Assembly: GCA_020060765.1 (NCBI GenBank)
Contig: JAGUZQ010000049.1
Span: 1-64,000 of the forward strand
Reading direction: 5' to 3'
Length of the DNA: 64,000 nucleotides
Origin: Planctomycetota bacterium
GTDB lineage: Bacteria; Planctomycetota; SZUA-567
Shown here in pieces: positions 1-8,489 of the stretch. Each line of letters begins with the position of its first letter. Within the stretch, counting starts at the first letter, position 1. The translations under genes and the position numbers were made by a program. Below the pieces are notes generated by a model. It had not been told where the DNA came from and did no database searches. It worked only from the letters and a program-made list of their open reading frames with translations.

Positions 1-1242
1 AAAAATCATCTGGAAGCGAAGCAGGCGACGCCGCGATATATCAAGCAGTCCTTGAATGAAGTGCGCCGCGTTTGGGTGGAATGCCGATTTGCGGGATATA
101 TCGACGTATCTGCCACCAAGGTCGAAAGCTGGCTTGTAAGCGAACGCAAGAAAGGTATGGGAGCATCAACCGGAAATCACTTTTTACGAAGCATTAAAGG
201 TTTTCTTAACTGGTCATGCAGTGCCGGTTTTATATCAGAAAACCCTTGTGCCAGAATCAAACTAGCAAACGAAAAAGCCGACGTGCGCCGGGTGCGCCGG
301 GCGCTGTCGCAACAGGAAATAAGCTGGCTGTTGACAGTCACAGCGCAGGGTGACGCTCACCACTGTATGACCGGGCAGGCGCGGGCATTGCTTTACCGGC
401 TGGCGATGGAAACCGGTCTGCGCTGGTCGGAACTGCGAAGCTTAACACGGGTTGACTTCTCGCTTGACGCCGAAACGCCGACGGTGCGCTGCCGAGCAGG
501 TATGACAAAGAATGGCGAAGAGGCCTTGCTTCCGCTGCGACCGGAGACGGTAGAGCTTTTGCGCAGCCATCTGGCGACGATGCTACCGACGGCAACTGTG
601 TTTACCTTGCCGTATGGTCGTAAAGGGGCGAAGATGCTTCGCGTCGACCTCCTTGCGGCGCGGTCTTCTTGGCTAGTGGAAAATCCCGGACAAGAGGAAG
701 GCGACTTTCTTCAATACGAATCGACGGAAGGAACCGCCGACTTTCACTGCCTGCGCCATAGCTTTATCACAAACCTTGCGCGAAGTGGGGTACATCCTTC
801 CGTAGCGCAAAAGCTGGCGCGGCATTCTGATATCAACTTGACCCTGGGGCGTTATACGCATACCGCGCTTGAAACCGCTGCCGAGGCCATTGCCTGCTTA
901 CCTGCGGTAGAATCCGTTGCCAGTGTAAACGCCGCAACAGGAACCGACGATATAACTGCGACTTTGGGGGCAGGAAAAAAAGCACCGGAAAAAGCACCGT
1001 TTCAGGGTACTAAAATAGGCGTTTCCTGTCATGCCAGGACAATATCTACCGATGTAGAAAAACTCGGTGAGTGTGATTTTTTGAAAGATAAAATCGCAGA
1101 AAACGCCTATACAGTCACAACAAAAACGCCCCTGTCATCATCTGACAAGGGCGCTGAACGTGGCACGCCTGAGAGGATTCGAACCCCAAACCTCCTGATC
1201 CGTAGTCAGGTGCTCTATCCAATTGAGCTACAGGCGCAATGA
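1..1242 (+). CDS. Tyrosine recombinase/integrase (5' end cut by window)
   Basis: Site-specific recombinase of the phage-integrase family. The frame is open from base 1, so the true start lies outside the window. Numbering from the TTG at 52, the catalytic set is present: Arg124 in GLRWSELRSL, a Lys near 153, His232 and Arg235 in FHCLRHSF, His258 in LARHSD and the nucleophile Tyr268 in GRYTH. The N-terminal half contains the SAM-like DNA-binding region. After Tyr268 there is a tail of about 125 residues of low conservation, and its last 26 residues are simply the antisense translation of the tRNA-Arg gene (for example ERIRTPNLLIRSQ). It lies at the 3' end of that tRNA, as expected for an element integrated there. 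Where the functional protein ends is uncertain. Confidence 0.9.
   Translation, partial: KNHLEAKQATPRYIKQSLNEVRRVWVECRFAGYIDVSATKVESWLVSERKKGMGASTGNHFLRSIKGFLNWSCSAGFISENPCARIKLANEKADVRRVRRALSQQEISWLLTVTAQGDAHHCMTGQARALLYRLAMETGLRWSELRSLTRVDFSLDAETPTVRCRAGMTKNGEEALLPLRPETVELLRSHLATMLPTATVFTLPYGRKGAKMLRVDLLAARSSWLVENPGQEEGDFLQYESTEGTADFHCLRHSFITNLARSGVHPSVAQKLARHSDINLTLGRYTHTALETAAEAIACLPAVESVASVNAATGTDDITATLGAGKKAPEKAPFQGTKIGVSCHARTISTDVEKLGECDFLKDKIAENAYTVTTKTPLSSSDKGAERGTPERIRTPNLLIRSQVLYPIELQAQ
1121..1152 (-). terminator. Intrinsic terminator of tRNA-Arg
   Basis: On the minus strand, ten-pair stem GCCCTTGTCA (1152-1143) / TGACAGGGGC (1137-1128), one G-U pair, loop of five, followed by GTTTTTG. 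It begins nine bases after the tRNA CCA end and lies inside the integrase reading frame. Confidence 0.75.
1161..1237 (-). tRNA. tRNA-Arg (anticodon ACG)
   Basis: Read on the minus strand the gene starts GCGCCTG and ends CAGGCGT-G-CCA, giving a seven-pair acceptor stem with a G-U at 1-72 and an encoded CCA. The anticodon arm is CCTGA / TCAGG around the seven-base loop CTACGGA, so the anticodon is ACG (read as ICG, Arg). The T-arm contains GGTTCGAATCC. It has its own promoter and terminator and is overlapped antisense by the integrase reading frame. Confidence 0.95.
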
Positions 1243-1253
1243 TTTATGGCGTG

Positions 1254-1281
1254 AGTATAACCCTAAACCGGACAAACTCAA
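1254..1281 (-). promoter_or_regulatory. Sigma-70-type promoter of tRNA-Arg
   Basis: Minus strand TTGAGT (1281-1276), 16 bases, TATACT (1259-1254), placing the start about 10 bases before the mature 5' end of the tRNA at 1237. Confidence 0.6.
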
Positions 1282-1543
1282 GCAAAAATCCTCGTGTTTT
1301 TCAAACATTTGTTTTTCGCGTGAAACCAAGGACGCAAATCGGTATTATTAATGTCTTTGCATCGGTGCGCGCATTGTTAGCGTTTTGCTACCCAGATAAA
1401 AATGCGGCGAAACATCAGGAATGATTTTCTTCCCCTTCAGGAGAATCAGACTCAATACGATGCAGCCAGGTACAGCGGTTTTGCATATGCGAAAGAAAAA
1501 CCACAACATTCGGAATAAGGAAAAGTCTTTCTTTTTATAGAAT
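1282..1543. other. Intergenic region without a recognised gene
   Basis: It is less GC-rich than the flanking genes and separates the tRNA promoter from the glycosyltransferase operon. A 61-codon frame at 1239-1424 starts within the tRNA end and has no ribosome binding site or recognisable features. A purine-rich stretch about 20 bases before 1544 (AAGGAAAAG) is further away than usual for a ribosome binding site. No convincing promoter for the operon was found. Confidence 0.5.
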
Positions 1544-2674
1544 ATGCGTATCCTTTTGACAAATTTCCATAATGGCTGGGGCGGACAACCTTATCAGGCT
1601 TTGCTTCTGTCGCTGGCGTTGCGCAAACGCGGGCACGAAATAACGGTGGCTTCTCCGCCTGACAGCGAGTTGGCGACGCGCGCCGCCTCAGCCGGAGTAA
1701 ATGTCTTTACCGGATGTTCGTTTCCGCGCGGATTCCGCCCATTCGGGATATGGAAGGATGTTTCGTCGCTCAGGGAGTTTGTTGAGAAAAACGAGATCGA
1801 CCTGGTTCATGCGCACGGCTCACAGGATAACTGGCTGACCCTGGCCGCGCGAAAACTGGGCAAGCGTAAATTCGCCCTGGTGCGCACCAAGCACAACAGC
1901 TATCCGGTCAGGCCGCACTGGTTCAACCGCCGCCTGTTCGCCCGGGAAATCGACCGCACCATCGCGGTGGCCGAGATCATCAGGCAGGACATATTATCCA
2001 GCAGCGGTTCCGCTCAGGAAAGGATCGTTACCCTGCATGCGGGACTGCCAGACGATTTCGGCAACGACGTTCCCGTCGACGCCGCGCTTTCCGTTCGCGC
2101 GGAATTCGGAATCAGGCCGGAAGCACCGCTGATCGGACTGGTAGGCAGGCTCGCGCCGGATAAAGGCCAGGAAGTGCTTATGCGGGCGCTGGTGTCAGCT
2201 TACAAAAGCCTGCCGGAAGCGCATGTGCTGCTAGTGGGTACGGGCGGGGATTACGACCGCCTGCTGAAACTGCGCGCGCAGCTGGGTTTGGACGATTGCG
2301 TGCATTTCACCCTCTTCCGGGAGGATATCGCGCGGTTGACGGCGGCGTGTTCGGTCGCGGTGCTGGCGGCGACCGCCTGCGACGCGTCCAGTACAGTCCT
2401 GAAGGAAGCTATGAAACTACGAGTGCCGGTGATCGGCTCCAACGTCGGCGGCACCAGGGAGATTTTAGCTGACGGCACCTGCGGCGCGCTGATTCAGCCG
2501 GGGCAGCATGTCGCGTTGGCAAAAGCGATTGTCGACATAGTACACGCTCTCGGCAGCAAAGAGATGGAAACGCGACTTAACCTGGCTGAAAACCGCGTGA
2601 AAGAGCTTTACGTAATGTCGGCGGTGGCGGAGAAGACCGAAGCCATCTACCGACAGGCGCTGGAGAATAGATGA
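1544..2674 (+). CDS. Glycosyltransferase, GT4 family (GT-B fold)
   Basis: It probably transfers a sugar from a nucleotide-sugar donor onto a lipid-linked or surface glycan precursor; donor and acceptor cannot be read from sequence. The N-terminal Rossmann half begins MRILLTNFHNGWGGQPYQ with the usual glycine-rich acceptor loop. DLVHAHGSQDN is the typical strand plus His motif. The C-terminal donor half starts at LIGLVGRLAPDKGQ (about residue 195) and ends with the EX7E-type region KEAMKLRVPVIGSNVGGTRE. At 376 residues it has the usual family length. It is the first of three GT4 genes; its stop overlaps the next start by four bases (ATGA), so they are translationally coupled. Confidence 0.85.
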   Translation: MRILLTNFHNGWGGQPYQALLLSLALRKRGHEITVASPPDSELATRAASAGVNVFTGCSFPRGFRPFGIWKDVSSLREFVEKNEIDLVHAHGSQDNWLTLAARKLGKRKFALVRTKHNSYPVRPHWFNRRLFAREIDRTIAVAEIIRQDILSSSGSAQERIVTLHAGLPDDFGNDVPVDAALSVRAEFGIRPEAPLIGLVGRLAPDKGQEVLMRALVSAYKSLPEAHVLLVGTGGDYDRLLKLRAQLGLDDCVHFTLFREDIARLTAACSVAVLAATACDASSTVLKEAMKLRVPVIGSNVGGTREILADGTCGALIQPGQHVALAKAIVDIVHALGSKEMETRLNLAENRVKELYVMSAVAEKTEAIYRQALENR

Positions 2675-3804
2675 AGCAATTGCGAATTCTGCACCTGATG
2701 AGCGCCAGGCAATACGTGGGCGAGGCTGCCCGCGTCATCGACCTGGCGGAGCGCCAACTGGAACTGGGTCACAGCGTGGCGGTCATCGCCCGAGAAAAGC
2801 AGAGCGTGGTGATGGAGGCGCTGCACAGGGGCATTCCCTACATCAATGCCAGGATGTTGAGCCGGTTCCATCCCCTGAGCGATTACCACGACGTCCGCGT
2901 TATTCGCAATGCTATCCGGGAACGGGATATCGACGTGCTGCACTGCCACCGGGGCAAAGACCACTGGCTGGGGGCATGGGCGCTGCTGGGAGTAAGAAAA
3001 AAAATCCCGATCATCCGCACTCGCCACGTGATCCAGCCGGTCAGCAACCATTTCGCCAATCGTTGGCTATACCGCCACGCCACCGACGGGGTGATCATGG
3101 TATCGGAAGCGGTGAGGAAAGCCTTCGATCCTTCGGTGAATTATTACAAAGGCCCCCGGGCGCTGATTACCGGCGGGATCAGGCAATCGCGCCTGTCGCG
3201 CGGCCACGAGGCAGAGGAACTGCGCCAGCGCATACACATCCCGGACAATGGCAAGATCGTCGTGCTGCTGGCGCGCATTTCCCGCGTGAAAGGCCACCTC
3301 TACGCGGTCGAAGCCCTGCCCCGGATTCTGGAGAAATGCCCCGACACTTATTTTGTTTTCGCCTATCCCCGCCAGAGCCATTACCGCCACGATGTGGAAC
3401 AGGCGATCATCAAATACGGCGTACGCGAGAACGTGCGCTGGGTCAGCAAGATGGACAACGTCTCCCCGCTGATCGCCATGTCAGACATTGGGCTGGTTGC
3501 CAGCATTGATTCCGAGGGCTGGAGCCGGGTGGCGATAGAGTTCATGTCCATGGGCAAGCCGGTCGTGGCGACGACAGTGGGCAGCCTGCCGGAAATTGTG
3601 CGGGACGGCGTAACCGGCCTGCTGATTCCGCCGGAGAATCCGCAGAAAATGGCGGATGCGATTATCGACCTTCTGACCGACTCCCAGCGTGTAGCAGCGA
3701 TGTCAGGAGCGGCTCATGAGGTGGCGTCCCACTACACTTACGAACGGATGACGGACGAAGTGCTGGCCTTTTACGAACGGGTGCTGGAAAGAACAGGAAC
3801 ATGA
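2671..3804 (+). CDS. Glycosyltransferase, GT4 family
   Basis: Second gene of the glycosyltransferase operon, 377 residues. The acceptor half contains DVLHCHRGKDHWLG. The donor half contains VLLARISRVKGHLYAVEA and the donor-binding region EFMSMGKPVVATTVGSLPE followed by GVTGLLIPP. Start and stop both overlap the neighbours through ATGA. The glycine-rich N-terminal loop is unusual (MSARQYVGEAARV instead of GG.E), which may mean a different acceptor. Its exact substrate is unknown. A role in a cell-envelope or exported glycan is inferred only from the clustering with two related enzymes. Confidence 0.82.
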   Translation: MKQLRILHLMSARQYVGEAARVIDLAERQLELGHSVAVIAREKQSVVMEALHRGIPYINARMLSRFHPLSDYHDVRVIRNAIRERDIDVLHCHRGKDHWLGAWALLGVRKKIPIIRTRHVIQPVSNHFANRWLYRHATDGVIMVSEAVRKAFDPSVNYYKGPRALITGGIRQSRLSRGHEAEELRQRIHIPDNGKIVVLLARISRVKGHLYAVEALPRILEKCPDTYFVFAYPRQSHYRHDVEQAIIKYGVRENVRWVSKMDNVSPLIAMSDIGLVASIDSEGWSRVAIEFMSMGKPVVATTVGSLPEIVRDGVTGLLIPPENPQKMADAIIDLLTDSQRVAAMSGAAHEVASHYTYERMTDEVLAFYERVLERTGT

Positions 3805-4919
3805 GAAAACTGAACGTGGTACACGTGATCAGCGCGCTGCCGGTGGGCGGCGCGGAACGGAATCTGCTCAGGGTGTTGCCCCGGCTCGACCGGGAACAAT
3901 TCAACGTGCGCCTCGTCACCACCCGCGAGCGCGGCGAACTGGCGGATGAAATGGAAGCGGCGGGGGTGCCGGTCGACCTGGTGCATCTCCGGACGCGCTA
4001 CGACCCCGCATCACTCTGGCGACTGCGCGGTTACATGAAACAACATGCCGCTGACATTGTCCACTGCCACATGCGCCGCGCCAACACCGCAGGCCGGATC
4101 GCCGCCGTCCTGGCTGGGGTGCCTATCAGGCTGGCGCACGAACGCGACCAAGGCCTGGGAAAGAATACAAAACATTATCTTGTCGACCGGCTGCTGGGAC
4201 ACTTCACCGACCTGATCCTGACCGTAACCAAGGGGGTGGCCGAGCATCAGCGGGTGCGCTCGCATCTTCCGGCGGAAAAATTCCGCCCAGTCTATAACGG
4301 GCTGGAACTGGAAAAGTTCGCCCGCCTCGCCGACCGGAACGAGGCGCGCGCTTTCTTCAAGGTCGCGACGGATGCGAAAGTCGTCGGCTGCGTCGGTCGC
4401 CTGCACGAAATCAAGAACGTCGACCAGGTCATCCGCGCGCTGGCGCAACCTCAATTGCGTGACGTGATCCTGCTGCTGGTGGGCGACGGACGCGAACGGG
4501 AAATGCTGGAAAAACTGTCCAGGGAAATGCAGGTTGATGATCGCGTGGTCTTCGCCGGATTCTGTGAAGACCTGCAAAAAATTTACGCGGCGCTGGACGT
4601 GTCTGTCCTTGCCAGCAGTTCCGAGGGCATTGCCAATGTACAACTTGAAGCGCTGGCGGCGGGGGTGCCGCTGGTGACGACGCCAGTGGGAATCGCGGAG
4701 GAGGCGCTGGAACTGGGTCGGCATTATATCGGCGTCGATTCCGCCGACCCCGAAAAGCTCGCGGTCGGAATCGCCGAGGCATTGCTGCCGGAACGCGCTG
4801 ACAGCCTGCGTACCGAAGGAAAGAAAGCGATAGCCGGGTTTTCCATAGAAGCTCAGGCGCGCAACATCGGAGACATTTATCGCGAACTTGCGCGCCAGCA
4901 TGGGCTGATTGAGATTTAG
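3801..4919 (+). CDS. Glycosyltransferase, GT4 family
   Basis: Third gene of the operon, 372 residues. It has the classical GT4 signature: VISALPVGGAERNLLRVLP at the N-terminus, DIVHCHMRRANTAGR in the middle, KVVGCVGRLHEIKNVDQ at the start of the donor domain, LVGDGRERE, and a final EALAAGVPLVTTPVG region with the EX7E glutamates. The ATG lies within the stop of the preceding gene (ATGA). Sugar specificity is not predictable. bioB starts 66 bases further on and is not obviously related in function. Confidence 0.86.
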   Translation: MRKLNVVHVISALPVGGAERNLLRVLPRLDREQFNVRLVTTRERGELADEMEAAGVPVDLVHLRTRYDPASLWRLRGYMKQHAADIVHCHMRRANTAGRIAAVLAGVPIRLAHERDQGLGKNTKHYLVDRLLGHFTDLILTVTKGVAEHQRVRSHLPAEKFRPVYNGLELEKFARLADRNEARAFFKVATDAKVVGCVGRLHEIKNVDQVIRALAQPQLRDVILLLVGDGREREMLEKLSREMQVDDRVVFAGFCEDLQKIYAALDVSVLASSSEGIANVQLEALAAGVPLVTTPVGIAEEALELGRHYIGVDSADPEKLAVGIAEALLPERADSLRTEGKKAIAGFSIEAQARNIGDIYRELARQHGLIEI

Positions 4920-4985
4920 AAAAAGTCTTTCGGTTCAACAATTAAAACTTACGCGTTGTCATTCCCGATAATGGGCTGCGGATTT

Positions 4986-5972
4986 ATGGCTATTGCAGAT
5001 ATTTTTGAAAAAACGATCACAGGGACAGGCTGCACACGCGACGAAGCTTTGTGGCTGGCGAACGAATGCGCGCTGGACGTTCTACTGAAACATACCGACG
5101 CGATTCGCCGACATTTTTTCGGAAACGAAATACATGTCTGCGCCATTGTCAATGCGCGGTGTGGAGCCTGCTCCGAAGATTGCGCCTATTGCGCCCAAAG
5201 CTCGCATCATGACGCAACGCCAAAACCATATCCGCTGTTGAAGCCGGAGGAAATTCTGGCGGCGGCGAAAAGGTTCGAGACAAGCTGCGCGGAAAATTTC
5301 AGCATAGTCACCAGCGGCCCCTGCGTCAGCGGCGCGGAATTCGACGCCATTGCGGAAGCGGTCGCATTGATCCGCAACCAGACATCGCTCAAGCCCTGCG
5401 TATCACTGGGCAACATTTCGGCTGCACAGGTGAAAACACTGGTCGCGGCGGGGCTGGACAGGTTCCACCACAATCTCGAAACCTCGGAAAGTTTTTTCGG
5501 GAGAATATGCACCACCCACACTTTCCGGGAGCGGGTGGAAATGTTGCGGCGCGCGAAAGAAGCTGGTGCCGTCGTCTGCGCTGGCGGCTTGTTCGGCATG
5601 GGCGAAACCTGGGGCGACCGGATCGATCTCGCTCTCGCCTTGCGCGAAATCGGTGTCGACAACGTGCCGGTCAATTTCCTGGTGCCGGTGCCGGGAACGC
5701 CGCTGGAAAACATCGAACCTCTTGGCGCAGACGAGGGGCTGCGAATCGTAGCGGTATTGCGTTTCCTGCTACCGCGCGCAACTCTGCGAATTTGCGGCGG
5801 GCGGCCGACCACCCTTGGAGCGAAGCAGGAGAAAATGTTCCGCGCCGGAGCCAACGCATTTATGACTGGCGATTATCTGACCACGCCGGGACTGAGTCCT
5901 GACGACGATCTGCGGCTGTTGGAAAAATGCGGCCTCTCCCCCGCCCTTTTGCGACCGAGGATTGTAACATGA
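4986..5972 (+). CDS. bioB: Biotin synthase BioB (radical SAM)
   Basis: It inserts sulfur into dethiobiotin, the last step of biotin synthesis, using a radical-SAM [4Fe-4S] cluster and a second Fe-S cluster. The cluster motif is CSEDCAYCAQS (CxxxCxxC). The family signatures VTSGPCVSGAE, HHNLETSE, CAGGLFGMGE and NFLVPVPGTPLE follow in order, then RICGGRPTTLG near the end. The ATG at 4986 gives 328 residues; upstream ATG (4971) and TTG (4956) starts are in frame and no ribosome binding site decides among them. No other bio genes are nearby. The stop overlaps the next ATG by four bases. Confidence 0.93.
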   Translation: MAIADIFEKTITGTGCTRDEALWLANECALDVLLKHTDAIRRHFFGNEIHVCAIVNARCGACSEDCAYCAQSSHHDATPKPYPLLKPEEILAAAKRFETSCAENFSIVTSGPCVSGAEFDAIAEAVALIRNQTSLKPCVSLGNISAAQVKTLVAAGLDRFHHNLETSESFFGRICTTHTFRERVEMLRRAKEAGAVVCAGGLFGMGETWGDRIDLALALREIGVDNVPVNFLVPVPGTPLENIEPLGADEGLRIVAVLRFLLPRATLRICGGRPTTLGAKQEKMFRAGANAFMTGDYLTTPGLSPDDDLRLLEKCGLSPALLRPRIVT

Positions 5973-6796
5973 ACACTTTGAAGCGAAACCTGAGCATGGT
6001 GGAACTGCTGGTCGTGATGACGGTGCTCGCGGTACTGGCAGGTTTGATTTTTGTCGGCGTCTCGCGCGGCTTGGACAGCGCCCGTGCCGCGCAGTGCCTG
6101 TCCAATATGTCGCAGACCGGCAAGGCCTGGCTGCAATGTGTGCAGGACTCGCCCATGGAAAGCAAAACCGGCAGTCGCGGCTTCAGCCTGCCGAAAGTCC
6201 AGGAACCCGACGGCACGACCTGGGTGGAAACGCTGGAAAAATACTCGGGCGATGTCGGCATTTTCTGTTGTCCCTTGCAGGCCAACACCGGCGACGACGC
6301 TTACGGCTGCGCCATGAATCCGCTGGTTGGCGCGCGGTGGCTGTACGGCCCCAATATGTTCGGTTACGGTTACCTGCTCACGGCGGGAGAAAACCGCCCG
6401 CGTCCGCTGGGGCTAATCCAACGCCCTTCGCAAACGGTGGTGATCTGCGAAAGCGGTTATGTCTCCGATGACACGCTTTCCCTCTCTCCGGAACAATGGC
6501 GCGAGGACGGTTCCCAACCGTGGCAGCCCTATGTCGCCTTCAACCTGACCGACACCACCAGCCAGGAGGCGCTGAATCTCGGCGCAATCAATCACGGTTA
6601 CGACTGGGGCAACACCGTCCCCGGTGTCGCGCTCGGGGGCATTACCTGGGACGGGCATTACCGCGCGCTGGGCAGGCACTCAAGCGCGTGTTCCGCTTCC
6701 ATGGCCGACGGCAGCGTAAAAAAGCTGAAAATCGGCGAACTCGTGCTGCCACAATTCGCCAGCCAGGAATGTATCTTTGACAATCAGCGAAAATAA
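5969..6796 (+). CDS. Prepilin-type (pseudopilin-like) protein with H-X9-DG motif
   Basis: 275 residues. The N-terminus has the charged leader and hydrophobic helix of type IV prepilins: KRNLSMVELLVVMTVLAVLAG with the +5 Glu. The C-terminus has the H-X9-DG processing-associated motif (H at RHSSACSASM followed by ADGSV) characteristic of large pseudopilin families in Planctomycetes and Lentisphaerae. The residue before the mature helix is Asn where prepilin peptidase substrates normally have Gly, so processing may be absent or altered. The ATG overlaps the bioB stop (ATGA). The secretin at 60.9-62.2 kb could belong to the same kind of machinery but is far away. Function is unknown. Confidence 0.8.
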   Translation: MNTLKRNLSMVELLVVMTVLAVLAGLIFVGVSRGLDSARAAQCLSNMSQTGKAWLQCVQDSPMESKTGSRGFSLPKVQEPDGTTWVETLEKYSGDVGIFCCPLQANTGDDAYGCAMNPLVGARWLYGPNMFGYGYLLTAGENRPRPLGLIQRPSQTVVICESGYVSDDTLSLSPEQWREDGSQPWQPYVAFNLTDTTSQEALNLGAINHGYDWGNTVPGVALGGITWDGHYRALGRHSSACSASMADGSVKKLKIGELVLPQFASQECIFDNQRK

Positions 6797-6842
6797 TTAT
6801 ATTATATATTGTATATCTTTCCTCATATAGCGGGAGAAATCC

Positions 6843-8468
6843 ATGCCTATCACAGTCAGATGCAACGCCTGCGAGAACACCCTTAATATTCCGGACAAGT
6901 TCGCGGGAAAAACAGTAAACTGCCCGGCCTGCAAGGAACCGCTAAAAGTCCCCTCGCCCACCACTGGCCCCAAGCCGCGCCCGGTTGTCGGCACAGAAAA
7001 AAAAATGCAGGCCACTCCTGCTCCGCAGGCGGCCAAACCAGTTCCGCCAAGCACGCAACCAGTCAAGGGCAAGACCGGCAAGAATAAGGCGATTGCTAGT
7101 GGCACAGGTAAACAGAAACAGGTCAAGCCAGAAGCCAAAGTCCGCGAGCGCAAGACAAAAGAAAAAAAGCCTTTGACCAAGGCCGATCAGGTGAAACGAA
7201 AAGCGCAGATGCTGATGGGCGGCCTGATGTTATTCATCCTTCTCGGCGTGGCGCTCTCGGCCTACCTGCTAACCCCGACTATCCCGCCCAAGCAGCCGCT
7301 GGACGTGATTCCGGCGCAATGCACACTGCTGGCGAAAGTGAAACTGTCGGAGGTTTTCGAAGTCGAGGAAATGCCCAAAATCCTGTCCCATTGCATCCCG
7401 CAGTTTGACCGCATGATGGAAGGCCTCAAAACAGGCGGCCTTGCTCCGGATAACATCAATGAGATTTATTTCGCCACCGAAGCGGGCAAGGCTTTTGCCC
7501 TGCTGAAAAAAGGCGAAACCGGTGCGTTGCCATGGATCGCGCTTGCGTTCACCAAAAACCCGGTAAATCTTAAGACCGTCGAGGACGGATTTATCAAGAT
7601 GGGACTCTCGCCTTCCGCCGCAAACCTCGCCAACAAGATTCCCGGCATCGCCTGCGATTCCTTCACCTGCGCCCTTTTCCCCGACGGGATGGTGGTGCTG
7701 GGTGAAAAAGTGCTGGTCTACAGCGCTTCCAAGCTCCTGGGTGAGGAAACCAATGCAAACTCGCTTACTAATAATTCGCAACTCATGTCGCTGGCCGCGC
7801 CAGGTTCGCACCAGGAAATGTTCTGGCTGGCCTATTCTGTCGAGGCCGAATCGCGCGGGACGGTTCAGGGCTTCGTTCCTGAATTCTTCAGTTTCAAGGG
7901 ACGAGAAATCAACGGCATCCTGATGGGCGGCGGCGTGGAGAAGGGGCCGGTCTTTACCTGCGCGCTGGCCATGGTCATGAGTTCTCCGTCCGTAGCGCGC
8001 GCCGAAGGTGACACCCTCAAGCAGGATGTTATCGACAACTACGGCTCCATCATGGAAAATGCCGGCTTCGACCGGAAGAATTTGAAAATATCGGACCAGG
8101 ATAATGTCATTCGTGTAGTCGCGAAAGTTTCAGGCGAACCGCTGTCTATTATTTTCAAAATTTACGATTTGCTGCCCGCCGAGAAAAAGGAAGCTCCGGT
8201 CGAGGAAGGCAAGGAACCAGAAAAGGCTGCCGAGGCGACAAAGGAACAGAAGCCTGTCACCGACAAACAGGCTGAGCCGACTAAAGCAAAAGAGGAAAAA
8301 GCCGAGCCAAGGAAAAACGCCGCGCCAACGGACGCCGCCAAGACAAAGCCTGCCGCTGAAGAAACCAAACCGAAAAAAGCGGCTCCTCCGGAAGAAGCAG
8401 CGGCAAAAGCGGAAGATAAAAAAACTGAACCCGAGCCGGTCGCAAAAAAAATCGAAGAGAAAAAATGA
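6843..8468 (+). CDS. Zinc-ribbon, single-pass membrane protein with charged C-terminal tail
   Basis: 541 residues, not assigned to a known function. An N-terminal zinc ribbon has paired cysteines CNAC (7-10) and CPAC (27-30), of the MJ0042 or zinc-ribbon type common at the N-termini of PVC membrane proteins. A Lys/Pro-rich linker follows, then one membrane helix at about 123-144. The domain of about 290 residues after it would be periplasmic. The last 100 residues are almost only Lys, Glu, Ala and Pro and are probably disordered. The ribosome binding site GGGAG lies just before the ATG. The next gene follows after 21 bases, so the two are likely co-transcribed. Confidence 0.75.
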   Translation: MPITVRCNACENTLNIPDKFAGKTVNCPACKEPLKVPSPTTGPKPRPVVGTEKKMQATPAPQAAKPVPPSTQPVKGKTGKNKAIASGTGKQKQVKPEAKVRERKTKEKKPLTKADQVKRKAQMLMGGLMLFILLGVALSAYLLTPTIPPKQPLDVIPAQCTLLAKVKLSEVFEVEEMPKILSHCIPQFDRMMEGLKTGGLAPDNINEIYFATEAGKAFALLKKGETGALPWIALAFTKNPVNLKTVEDGFIKMGLSPSAANLANKIPGIACDSFTCALFPDGMVVLGEKVLVYSASKLLGEETNANSLTNNSQLMSLAAPGSHQEMFWLAYSVEAESRGTVQGFVPEFFSFKGREINGILMGGGVEKGPVFTCALAMVMSSPSVARAEGDTLKQDVIDNYGSIMENAGFDRKNLKISDQDNVIRVVAKVSGEPLSIIFKIYDLLPAEKKEAPVEEGKEPEKAAEATKEQKPVTDKQAEPTKAKEEKAEPRKNAAPTDAAKTKPAAEETKPKKAAPPEEAAAKAEDKKTEPEPVAKKIEEKK

Positions 8469-8489
8469 CGCATTGTCATAGGAGATATA

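Noticed and set aside
1239-1424. A 61-codon frame after the tRNA
   Set aside because: No ribosome binding site, starts in the tRNA promoter-proximal region, no features.
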